Program-made: the position numbers and the translations under genes
Part shown: positions 7,501 through 14,061 of the stretch, one piece after another
Layout of the letters: each line of letters opens with the position of its first letter
Position numbering within the stretch: the stretch's first letter is position 1
The notes under the pieces: model-generated
Database searches by the model: none
What the model was told of the DNA's origin: nothing
Seen by the model: the letters and a program-made list of their open reading frames with translations, nothing else
NCBI GenBank assembly: GCA_964548225.1
Contig: CAZJQP010000057.1
Coordinates: 1 to 33,931, forward strand
DNA from: CALMEH01 sp964548225
GTDB lineage: Bacteria > Acidobacteriota > Blastocatellia > Pyrinomonadales > Pyrinomonadaceae
Reading direction: 5' to 3'
DNA: 33,931 bases

Positions 7501-7539
7501 ACAGAAATTGGTAATTGATTTGTGCCGAAAAGTGTCATT
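7501..7539 (-). promoter_or_regulatory. Conserved element upstream of pilin promoter 1 (possible PilR site)
   Basis: The plus-strand text ACAGAAATTGGTAATTG then TGTGCCGAAAAGTGTCAT is closely matched at 8622-8659 upstream of pilin gene 2. It starts 110 bases beyond the -24 box, against 108 bases in copy 2. It holds GTGTC, the core of the PilR consensus reported for Pseudomonas. The function is inferred. Confidence 0.55.
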
Positions 7540-7694
7540 TTCTCTTTATAAATTGTCAGATTAAGAATTCTTTGAAGGTTGCCGGCAAAGTGTTTTTGAT
7601 GAGCGAAAATACTAATTTTCAGTCTGCAGATAGCATAATTTTTATGATGGCAATTTTAGCTCTTTAGGTGCGAAATGTTTGTAGAAATCAAATC

Positions 7695-7767
7695 GGAAGC
7701 CCGCGTGTCATCAAGGGCGGAACAATCAACTAAGCCGATTCCGCCCTTGATGACGCACGGGCTTCTG
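7695..7767. repeat. Long palindrome, copy 1
   Basis: An inverted repeat with arms of about 27 bp (7695-7721 and 7740-7767) that differ at a few positions, around an 18-base loop. The arms read GAAGCCCGCGTGTCATCAAG then GGCGGA. It is the same family as the palindrome at 8725. GC-rich compared with its surroundings; REP-like. The gap from 7332 to 7924 holds only this, the promoter and the upstream element; no gene is seen. Confidence 0.85.
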
Positions 7768-7862
7768 TTACCTTCCATATTCAAAATCTGCAATAAAATC
7801 CTCAAATACGCTTATTAATGAATTGGCAGGTTTCCGATACTCGCACTCAGACTTTTCATTTA

Positions 7863-7897
7863 CAAAAAAAAACAGGACAAGTAAAAACTTGCCCTGT
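7863..7897 (-). terminator. Rho-independent terminator of pilin gene 2
   Basis: The same stem as at 6739 (AACAGGGCAAG / CTTGTCCTGTT on the minus strand), followed by nine T. Identical in sequence to copy 1 except for the length of the T run. Confidence 0.88.
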
Positions 7898-7924
7898 TAT
7901 TAAAACCGTTAGACAGTTTAATTA

Positions 7925-8431
7925 TTAGTTGGTCAACGGTGTCGCACCCGTAATTGCACGAGTCGTTGCGTCTGCCGTGATAACTCCGTTATCCGTGTTT
8001 GCATAAACAACACCTGTTTCAATCATAAAGAAGCGGCGTGTTCCCGTAGCCGAAATCGCTGATGTCGAGGTGTGTGTAACCGGTTGTGAATCAATGCTGA
8101 ATACTGCCGGATTGCCCGCTGCTGCAGCGGTCGGGGTAACTGTGTAGTAATATCCTGCTTTAGCGGCGGCGGCAGCGGTAGCATTACCAACAACCGAGTC
8201 AACCAAACCTGCGCTTTGCAAGTTAGCCATTGTTCCGAAGTTGCCGTTACCGGTGGTTGATTGATAAGTAACTTGAGCACCGTGCAGGGTGCGAAGAGCC
8301 GAGATAGCACTACCTTCGTTAGCGGCACGACGTGAAGCCAACAAGTTGGGAATAGCAATAGCGGCAACAATACCGATGATAACAACAACGATTAAAAGTT
8401 CGATAAGCGAGAAACCTTTTTGATTTTTCAT
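7925..8431 (-). CDS. pilA: Type IV pilin (PilA-like), copy 2, identical to copy 1
   Basis: A 168-residue prepilin with the same translation, start context and terminator as the gene at 6798, offset by exactly 1127 bases. It has the leader MKNQKG, the cleavage site G^FSLIE and Glu5. Identity runs from the terminator to about 30 bases above the ATG and then stops abruptly. The farther upstream sequence is only similar: it keeps the sigma-54 box (8499), a related upstream element (8622) and a related palindrome (8725). This points to an older duplication of the whole unit with later homogenisation of the coding part, or to selection for sameness. Dosage, or a reservoir for recombination, are possible reasons. 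Confidence 0.93.
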   Translation of the reverse strand: MKNQKGFSLIELLIVVVIIGIVAAIAIPNLLASRRAANEGSAISALRTLHGAQVTYQSTTGNGNFGTMANLQSAGLVDSVVGNATAAAAAKAGYYYTVTPTAAAAGNPAVFSIDSQPVTHTSTSAISATGTRRFFMIETGVVYANTDNGVITADATTRAITGATPLTN

Positions 8432-8498
8432 TTTAATTTTACAATCTCCTAGAATCAATATTTTGTCTTTTACCTTGTATTAAGGCACGACTGTCTAA

Positions 8499-8514
8499 AT
8501 CAATCGCCGTGCCA
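8499..8514 (-). promoter_or_regulatory. Sigma-54 promoter of pilin gene 2
   Basis: Minus strand TGGCACG-N4-TTGAT with the same N4 (GCGA) as copy 1. Predicted start near 8487, giving a leader of about 56 bases. An inverted copy of GGCACG lies just downstream of the -12 box, as in copy 1. Confidence 0.85.
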
Positions 8515-8621
8515 AAGCGCAAAAGAATGTTAAAAGGCAGGAAACATCAATAAATACAAGGTTTCAAGAAGTTGAAGTGTTTTCTTGAAGAAAAAAGTCA
8601 GGTAATAAAAACTAAAAAATG

Positions 8622-8659
8622 ACAGAAATTTGTAATCGGGTAGTGCCGAAAAATGTCAT
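8622..8659 (-). promoter_or_regulatory. Conserved element upstream of pilin promoter 2 (possible PilR site)
   Basis: Plus-strand ACAGAAATTTGTAATCG then TAGTGCCGAAAAATGTCAT, matching 7501-7539 at most positions while the DNA between it and the promoter has diverged. The distance to the -24 box is 108 bases. Confidence 0.55.
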
Positions 8660-8724
8660 AAAAGTAAAAAGCGAAAGGATAAAAAAAGCGAACTTATAGC
8701 AAATTTAGATTGGATATACGGGAC

Positions 8725-8785
8725 AGAAGCCTGCGCGTCAGCAAGGGCGGACACGCCTGTCGCCCTTGCTGACGCGCAGGCTTCT
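8725..8785. repeat. Long palindrome, copy 2 (perfect 25-bp arms)
   Basis: AGAAGCCTGCGCGTCAGC then AAGGGCG (8725-8749), and its exact reverse complement at 8761-8785, around an 11-base loop. Related in sequence to the palindrome at 7695 and at a similar place upstream of a pilin gene. The 8459-8854 gap otherwise holds the promoter, the upstream element and a terminator. Confidence 0.9.
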
Positions 8786-8801
8786 TATCAACATCTGCTG
8801 T

Positions 8802-8832
8802 AAAAAAAGAGTATGCACGCGCATACTCTTTC
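8802..8832 (-). terminator. Rho-independent terminator of pilin gene 3
   Basis: On the minus strand AAAGAGTATGC, loop GCGT, GCATACTCTTT, then more T. A perfect 11-bp stem about 25 bases after the stop of the gene at 8855. Confidence 0.9.
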
Positions 8833-8854
8833 AGCAAAAAAATTGGGCAAATTG

Positions 8855-9364
8855 TTAGTTTTCAATAGGTGCGCCGCCGGAGACCGTGCGGTCTATTGAG
8901 GAAGCGACTGTGATCGGCGTATTTGAGAAGTTCGCGTAAATAACACCTGTTTCGATGATAAAGAAACGGCGGCTTCCGGTAGCGGCGATAGTTGCGGTTG
9001 ACGTATGTGTTACGGGTTGGGAAGTGCAATCGAAAACCGTATTATTACCTGCTACTACGGGTGTAAAGTTGAGCGTGTAAAAATAACCGCTTTTGGCGTT
9101 GGCGGCATTTGTCGCATTTGATATGACACTATGAATTAAGCCATTGTTGCCAAGGTCGTTCAAGGCACCGAAGTTTCCGTTTCCGACAGTAAGTTTGTAT
9201 GTAACCTCGGCAGTAAAAATTGTGCGAAGAGCGGAAATCGCCGAAGCCTCATTGGCAGCTCGCCGCGCCGCCAATAAGTTCGGCACGGCAATCGCCGCAA
9301 CAATGCCGATAATGATTGTTACGAGCAATAGTTCAATGAGTGAAAATCCTTTTTGACGATTCAT
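8855..9364 (-). CDS. Type IV pilin (PilA-like), copy 3, divergent
   Basis: A 169-residue prepilin with leader MNRQKG, cleavage site G^FSLIE, Glu5, and the same overall plan as the other two (RRAANEASAISALRT; SQPVTHTST; RRFFIIETGVIYA). The globular part has diverged, and one Cys is present (VFDCTSQ). It is the first gene after the sigma-54 activator gene, with its own -24/-12 box at 9423 and its own terminator. It could be a minor pilin or an alternative major subunit. It lacks the upstream element shared by copies 1 and 2, so its control may differ. Confidence 0.9.
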   Translation of the reverse strand: MNRQKGFSLIELLLVTIIIGIVAAIAVPNLLAARRAANEASAISALRTIFTAEVTYKLTVGNGNFGALNDLGNNGLIHSVISNATNAANAKSGYFYTLNFTPVVAGNNTVFDCTSQPVTHTSTATIAATGSRRFFIIETGVIYANFSNTPITVASSIDRTVSGGAPIEN

Positions 9365-9422
9365 ATTTTTTATCTGCCAATAATTGAAACGGTTTTGGGA
9401 TTTCCGTTAAATCGAGTTTCTA

Positions 9423-9438
9423 ATCAAATACCGTGCCA
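9423..9438 (-). promoter_or_regulatory. Sigma-54 promoter of pilin gene 3
   Basis: Minus strand TGGCACG-N4-TTGAT with correct spacing; N4 is GTAT, unlike copies 1 and 2. Predicted leader of about 47 bases. Only 64 bases separate it from the activator gene's stop codon. Confidence 0.82.
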
Positions 9439-9502
9439 TAAATCAGCCAAAGCATATAAGGCGAAAAAAAGATTTTATCAGAGGCAATTTTTAATTGTAA
9501 TT

Positions 9503-10900
9503 TTATTCGGCAGTTCCGCGCATTTGGGCGGAAAGTGTGCGAATGCTGTGTTTATCAAGCAAATGGCGAAGGGCGCGGACTTGCATTTGAAGAAGTTCGG
9601 CGGCTTTTGTTTGGTTTCCGCCGGTGCGTTTGAGAGCTTCGACGACATAAGTTCTTTCAAGATTTTCGAGATGAGTCGTCAAATTGATGCCTTGATCGGG
9701 CAAATCGAATTCGCTGCGGATGCGTTCGGGGTTGTAATTTGAAATATGGTCGGGCAGACGTTCGGGCTGAATTTCGTCCGTGCGTTCGAGCGCGACGGCG
9801 CGTTCGATGGTGTGTTCGAGTTCGCGGACGTTGCCGTGCCACGCATAATTTTTCAAAATTTCCATCGCGGTTTGCGAAATCGAAAGGTTTCTACCCGTTT
9901 GCTCACAGAATTTTTTGACGAAATGATTTACCAACTCGGAAATATCTTCTTTGCGTTCACGAAGCGGCGGCAGGGAAATCGGGATAACCGAAATTCGATA
10001 AAACAAATCTTCGCGGAAAGTTCCTTCTTCGCTCATCGCCTTCAAATCGCGGTTGGTGGCGGCAATCACGCGAGCATCAATCGGGATTTCATCGTGTGCG
10101 CCGACGGGACGCACGCGGCGTTCCTGCAAAACTCTGAGAAGTTTGACCTGCATTGAAGGCGACATTTCGCCGATTTCGTCGAGGAAAATCGTGCCGCGGT
10201 CGGCGGCTTCAAATAAACCTTTGCGATTTGAGTTTGCGCCGGTGAATGAACCTTTGATGTAGCCGAAAAGTTCGCTTTCGAGCAAGGTTTCGGTAAATGC
10301 GCCGCAGTTTATCGAAATAAAAGGCTTTTCTGCTCGCGGCGATAAATCGTGAATGGCGCGGGCGACGAGTTCTTTACCCGTGCCGCTTTCGCCCGTTACC
10401 AAAATGGTTGATTGAACTTCGGCGACGGTTTCAATCATTTGATAAACCGCCTGCATTTTGTCCGAATGTCCGACGATATTTTTGATGCTTCCGCGTTCGC
10501 GTTGAGCTTTTTTGAACGCTTTGTTTTCGGCGATGAGTTCTTGCTTTTCGAGAGCTTTTTTGACGATTATTTTAAGTTCTTCGACATCGAACGGCTTTTG
10601 GATAAAATCGTCTGCGCCGAGCTTAAAGGCTTCGCGGGCGGTTTCGACGGTGGCAAACGCCGTCATCAAAACAACGCCGATGTCAGAATAAAGTTCGCGC
10701 ACCGAGCGCAGAAGTTCGATGCCGTCCATATCAGGCATTTTAACATCTGTAATTATTACGTCGGCTGGTTCGGCTTCGAGTTTGGCAAGCGCATCGCGTC
10801 CATTCATCGCCGTGCGGATATTGTGTCCATCGCCTTGAAAAACCAGATTCAGGAGTTGTCTGTAACTTTGCTCATCGTCAACAATAAGTAAATTTGCCAT
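9503..10900 (-). CDS. pilR: Sigma-54-dependent response regulator (PilR-like)
   Basis: A 465-residue NtrC-family activator. The receiver domain (1-115) has Asp8/Asp9, phospho-acceptor Asp52, Thr80 and Lys102. The AAA+ domain has Walker A GESGTGKE (170-177), the sigma-54 contact loop as GSFTGA (217-222, a variant of GAFTGA) and Walker B TIFLDE (237-242). The C-terminal Fis-type helix-turn-helix (GGNQTKAAELL...RALRHLLDKHSI) is of the PilR kind. It should activate the -24/-12 promoters of the three pilin genes directly downstream after phosphorylation by the kinase at 11354. Ends intact. The name pilR rests on domain plan and locus; other NtrC-family roles are not excluded. Confidence 0.9.
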   Translation of the reverse strand: MANLLIVDDEQSYRQLLNLVFQGDGHNIRTAMNGRDALAKLEAEPADVIITDVKMPDMDGIELLRSVRELYSDIGVVLMTAFATVETAREAFKLGADDFIQKPFDVEELKIIVKKALEKQELIAENKAFKKAQRERGSIKNIVGHSDKMQAVYQMIETVAEVQSTILVTGESGTGKELVARAIHDLSPRAEKPFISINCGAFTETLLESELFGYIKGSFTGANSNRKGLFEAADRGTIFLDEIGEMSPSMQVKLLRVLQERRVRPVGAHDEIPIDARVIAATNRDLKAMSEEGTFREDLFYRISVIPISLPPLRERKEDISELVNHFVKKFCEQTGRNLSISQTAMEILKNYAWHGNVRELEHTIERAVALERTDEIQPERLPDHISNYNPERIRSEFDLPDQGINLTTHLENLERTYVVEALKRTGGNQTKAAELLQMQVRALRHLLDKHSIRTLSAQMRGTAE

Positions 10901-11036
10901 GGATTATAAAAAGGAAAGTCGGTTTGGATTGATTGGCGGATAATGCCGCTAAATCTATTTTGACAGATTCGGGCAACCTAATTCAAGGAAAAAATTCTCG
11001 AAATTTAACCAAATGACCTGTTTTTCGATAAAAAAG

Positions 11037-11124
11037 GCTTCCCGAAACTTCGTAGGGACTTCCCCACGAAGTTCTGGGAAGTCCCTACGAAGTTCTGGGA
11101 AGTCCCGACGAAGTTTCGGGAAGT
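11037..11124. repeat. Large inverted repeat at the pilR-proximal end of the 21-bp array
   Basis: GGCTTCCCGAAACTTCGTAG then GGACTTCCCC (11037-11066) is nearly the reverse complement of the stretch around 11098-11124 (GGGAAGTCCCGACGAAGTTT then CGGGAAG). In the minus-strand transcript it could fold into a hairpin of about 27 bp ahead of the activator gene. Confidence 0.65.
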
Positions 11125-11348
11125 CCCTGCAAAGTTCTGGGAAGTCCCTACGGTTCGTTGGGAAGTCCCCGCGAAGTGTTGGGAAGTCCCTGCGAAGTTC
11201 TGGGAAGTCCCCACGAAGTGTTGGGAAGTCCCTACGAAGTTCTGGGAAGTCCCTGCAAAGTTCTGGGAAGTCCCTGCGAAGTTTCGGGAAGTCCCTGCGG
11301 TTTGTTGGGAAGTCCCGAAACTTCGTCGGGAAGCCCTTGCGGTTTGCA
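11055..11348. repeat. Tandem array of fourteen 21-bp units between the kinase and activator genes
   Basis: Fourteen contiguous 21-bp units with no spacers. Each starts with GGGAAGTCCC (4-bp arms GGGA/TCCC), followed by an 11-base tail such as TACGAAGTTCT, TGCGAAGTTTC or TACGGTTCGTT. Point differences are spread among units; the first and last units are the most divergent. The array fills most of the 453-bp gap and ends 5 bases before the kinase stop codon. 21 bp is three codons of seven and about two helical turns. No gene is likely here: open frames exist on both strands only because the unit is a multiple of three and lacks stops. 10901-11036 holds nothing else that I recognise. Confidence 0.92.
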
Positions 11349-11353
11349 AAGAT

Positions 11354-13096
11354 TCATTCTTTGACCGTTAAAAAGCCTTCTAATCTCGAAGGTTGGGCAA
11401 AGGCTTCGCCGTCTTCGATTTCATTAGGCAATTTTTGACTGCGAAATTCGGTCGGAAATTCGAGCGTAATTGTCGTGCCGTTGCCTTCGATGCTTCGGAC
11501 ATTGATTGTGCCGTTGTGGTCGCGGACGATTTGATAAACGATTGAAAGTCCTAAACCCGTGCCGCCCGTGGTCGAATCCGAAAACGGTTCAAAAAGTCTT
11601 TCAACCTGCGTCGGCGACATTCCGCAACCTGTGTCTGAAAATTGTATGCGAATTCTGTCTTTGCCCAATTCTTCGAGATTGACCGTTAAAACTCCGCCGT
11701 CCGGCATTGCTTGCAGAGCGTTTCGCGCCAAGTTCCAAAAGATTTGTTTAATTTGCGTCGGGTCAGCCGAAACCAAAACTTCTTTATTGGGCAAAACCGA
11801 TTCGAGTTTGTGATTTTCCTGCACGTCCGGGCTGTGTTTGAGAAGCGTAAAAGTATCGTTAATCGCTTCGCGCACGTCAATTTCCGAAAAATTGCTCACA
11901 CGCGGGCGGGCGTAAGTCAAAAAATTGACGATGATTTTATTGAGCCTGTCCGATTCGCGCAAAATTATCTCCATCAAACTCGCTTGCGAAGATTCGGGCG
12001 GCGTTTGCATCTGTAAAACTTGAATCGCGCCGCGCATCGCGCCCAGAGGATTGCGAATTTCGTGCGCCAATCCGGCGGCAACGCGCCCGACTGCCGCCAA
12101 ACGGTCTTTGCGCCGGACGTTTTCCTCCATCGTCCGAATCTCGGTTAAATCTTGAAAACTGAAAATCAAACCTTTCGCTTCGCCGTTCTCGCTCAAAAGC
12201 GGTGTGATGCTGTAACCGATTCTGACAAATTCCTTCTGCGGTGTAATAAAATCGGCTTCAAAACGCGACGGATGTTCGCCTGTTTCGGTAAGTTCAAGCG
12301 CGTGTTCGAGCGAAAGATTGATGTCGCCGAAAAGTGTTGAAATCGGTTCGCCCCGCATTTGCTCGGCGGATAATCCGGTAATTTCAGCGGCAGTCGCGTT
12401 AAAAGTATAAATATTTCCTTTCAAATCGGTCGTAATCAAACCCGAACGGATTGATTCGACGATGCGCTCGTGCAAAAGCCGCAGATTTGCCAGCGTTTTC
12501 GTCGTTTCCTGCAACTTATCGCCCGAAGAACGACGTTCGGCAAGCCGCGCCGCCAGCAATCCGACGACGAGAAAAGCAACGATATTAAATGCAATAATCG
12601 GCACGATTTTTGACGTTTCGGGCATCACGCCAAACGAACGAACCGCACCCGTCGTTACCGCAATCGAAAGAAAAGTAAAAAGAAACACGCTCAAAGCCGC
12701 AAAAAAAAGCGTTTCGAGCGCGGAAAGAAACACACTCGAAATACCGATTGCCACAATGTAAAGCATTATAAACGGTGAAGTCAGGTCGCCCGTGCGCCAA
12801 ACGAGCCACGTTACGAGCAAAATATCGAGTAAAAATTGAATCCGAATCTGCCATACAAAATTCTCACTCAGCCGCAGAACGAAAAAATAAACAATCGTCA
12901 GCCCAACCGAAATCAGCAATACAATCATCAACTCGAACGGAAAGTTATTCGCCGAAAATTTCAAATTTCCGCCGTTATTATAAAGCCAACTTGCCACGAG
13001 CATCAGAAAAATTACCAGCAAACGCCCGATAATCAAAGTCTGTATCTTTTGTGTCAGTTCTGTTTCGTTTGAAAAAAAATTACGGTTAAATTTCAT
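11354..13096 (-). CDS. pilS: PAS-containing membrane sensor histidine kinase (PilS-like)
   Basis: 580 residues from the ATG at 13096; a TTG four codons upstream is less likely. Six hydrophobic helices fill residues 20-185 with very short loops, the layout of PilS. A PAS domain follows (about 205-320, IVESIRSGLITTD...), then a DHp domain with His345 in LAHEIRNPLGAMRG. The ATPase domain has an N box (NLARNALQAM, Asn459), a G1 box DTGCGM and a GTGLGL lid. It should phosphorylate the PilR-like regulator encoded next on the same strand. The 21-bp array separates the two, which is unusual for such a pair. Signal unknown; in Pseudomonas PilS senses the PilA level in the membrane. Confidence 0.88.
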   Translation of the reverse strand: MKFNRNFFSNETELTQKIQTLIIGRLLVIFLMLVASWLYNNGGNLKFSANNFPFELMIVLLISVGLTIVYFFVLRLSENFVWQIRIQFLLDILLVTWLVWRTGDLTSPFIMLYIVAIGISSVFLSALETLFFAALSVFLFTFLSIAVTTGAVRSFGVMPETSKIVPIIAFNIVAFLVVGLLAARLAERRSSGDKLQETTKTLANLRLLHERIVESIRSGLITTDLKGNIYTFNATAAEITGLSAEQMRGEPISTLFGDINLSLEHALELTETGEHPSRFEADFITPQKEFVRIGYSITPLLSENGEAKGLIFSFQDLTEIRTMEENVRRKDRLAAVGRVAAGLAHEIRNPLGAMRGAIQVLQMQTPPESSQASLMEIILRESDRLNKIIVNFLTYARPRVSNFSEIDVREAINDTFTLLKHSPDVQENHKLESVLPNKEVLVSADPTQIKQIFWNLARNALQAMPDGGVLTVNLEELGKDRIRIQFSDTGCGMSPTQVERLFEPFSDSTTGGTGLGLSIVYQIVRDHNGTINVRSIEGNGTTITLEFPTEFRSQKLPNEIEDGEAFAQPSRLEGFLTVKE

Positions 13097-13101
13097 TTGA
13101 T

Positions 13102-13130
13102 TTGACAATCTGCTAAGCGAAATTGATAAA
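13102..13130 (+). promoter_or_regulatory. Sigma-70-type promoter of the cupin gene
   Basis: A perfect -35 TTGACA (13102-13107), a 17-base spacer and GATAAA (13125-13130). The -10 lies in a heptamer-like run (GATAAATGATAATTGATG). The expected start is within a few bases of the ATG at 13140, so the leader is very short or absent. It overlaps the 5' side of the divergent kinase gene. Confidence 0.6.
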
Positions 13131-13139
13131 TGATAATTG

Positions 13140-13493
13140 ATGAATGAATTTGACCAACGCCCTTGGGGAAACTATACGGTTTTGGACGAAGGCGAAAACT
13201 TCAAAGTAAAAAGAATCGAAGTCTTGCCCGAAAAGCGTCTCAGCTATCAACGCCACACGCGCCGCGCCGAACATTGGTTCGTCGTTCGCGGCACTGCTAA
13301 AGTAACATTAAACGACCAAGAATTTCTAGTCAAAACGGGTGAAGCCGTTGATATTGCCGTCGGGGACAAACACCGCGTCCAAAATCCTGATGCGTCGGAA
13401 TTGCTGATTTTCATCGAAACTCAAACCGGCGACTACTTCGGCGAGGACGACATCGAGCGGTTTGAAGACGATTTCGGGAGAACTGAGAAGTGA
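13140..13493 (+). CDS. Cupin domain protein, phosphomannose isomerase type II-like
   Basis: A 117-residue single-domain cupin. The sequence RPWGNYTVL at the start, RIEVLPEKRLSYQRHTRRAEHW and VDIAVGDKHRV match the C-terminal isomerase cupin of type II mannose-6-phosphate isomerase/GDP-mannose pyrophosphorylase. Metal ligands His39, Glu44/His45 and His78 are present. It may interconvert mannose-6-P and fructose-6-P or a related sugar phosphate; stand-alone copies are common and often uncharacterised. The ATG at 13140 is preferred over a TTG one codon before it. It converges on the LPS heptose genes, a context that fits surface sugar metabolism. Its last codons and stop are in a GAGAACT-type heptamer run. 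Confidence 0.85.
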   Translation: MNEFDQRPWGNYTVLDEGENFKVKRIEVLPEKRLSYQRHTRRAEHWFVVRGTAKVTLNDQEFLVKTGEAVDIAVGDKHRVQNPDASELLIFIETQTGDYFGEDDIERFEDDFGRTEK

Positions 13494-13531
13494 GAAATGA
13501 GAACTGCGAGCTAAGAAATTCTCAGTTCCCA
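13479..13531. terminator. Heptamer hairpin ending the cupin and gmhB genes
   Basis: GAGAACT, GAGAAGT, GAGAAAT and GAGAACT units (from 13479) are followed by TTCTCAGTT (13519-13527), which pairs with AACTGAGAA. The stops of both converging genes lie inside it, repeating the arrangement at 3911. Confidence 0.6.
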
Positions 13532-14061
13532 GTTATTTTCATTACTGCTTCGAGTAGATTCTCCACTATCAAATCCGGCTTTCGTGATAATTTTTCCGCG
13601 TCTTTTCGTCCGTAACCCGTAAGAACCAACGCGGTTTTGATTTTGGCATTAAAACCCGTTTCCGCGTCCAAAATCTTATCGCCAATCATCCAAGAGTTTT
13701 CCAAATCAATCGCAAAATCGCGCATTGCGGCTTCAATCATTCCGAGATTAGGTTTGCGGCAGACGCAACCCGCGTCCGGCAGATGCGGACAAAAATAAAA
13801 TCCGTCGAGCTTTTCGGTCAAATCTGTCTGAATCTGTTCGTGAACACGGTGCATATCGTTTTCCGTGTAAATCCCGCGCCCGATGCCCGATTGATTGGTA
13901 ACGATAATTGTTAAAAAACCGTTGTCTTTCAAGAGTTTTATCGCTTCGTCCGTGTAGGAAAAAAAACGCAAATCTTCGACGCGATGAAGAAAATTGACTT
14001 CCTCAATCAAAGTCCCGTCGCGGTCAATGAAAATTGTTTTTTGTCCTTTGTCCTTTGTCAT
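13522..14061 (-). CDS. gmhB: D-glycero-manno-heptose 1,7-bisphosphate 7-phosphatase
   Basis: A 179-residue HAD-IIIA phosphatase of ADP-heptose synthesis for the LPS inner core. The DxD nucleophile motif FIDRDGTL has Asp13 and Asp15. Motif II is TNQSGIGRG, and the zinc loop is CPHLPDAGCVC (Cys91, His93, Cys99, Cys101) followed by RKP, with IGDKILD for the last acidic motif. All key residues are present. The first seven codons (MTKDKGQ) are written by a GTCCTTT-type heptamer repeat. The start overlaps the waaF stop by 4 bases (ATGA), implying translational coupling with the heptosyltransferase. Confidence 0.93.
   Translation of the reverse strand: MTKDKGQKTIFIDRDGTLIEEVNFLHRVEDLRFFSYTDEAIKLLKDNGFLTIIVTNQSGIGRGIYTENDMHRVHEQIQTDLTEKLDGFYFCPHLPDAGCVCRKPNLGMIEAAMRDFAIDLENSWMIGDKILDAETGFNAKIKTALVLTGYGRKDAEKLSRKPDLIVENLLEAVMKITGN

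Noticed and set aside
6896..8388. Two identical 121-codon frames antisense or out of frame within the pilin genes
   Set aside because: They are shadows in another frame of the identical pilin genes; no start signal or domain.
7695..8785. Insertion sequence ends
   Set aside because: No transposase gene or flanking target duplication is seen; the palindromes are compact hairpins.
11055..11348. CRISPR array
   Set aside because: Units are contiguous with no unique spacers, the period is 21 bp and no cas gene is near. The same applies to 33790-33931.
11005..11438. Open frames of 114 and 141 codons on both strands over the 21-bp array
   Set aside because: They arise because the unit is 21 bp and free of stop codons in several frames. 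Both translations are plain 7-residue repeats (GTSQNFA- or GKSLRSS-like) with no other protein features.
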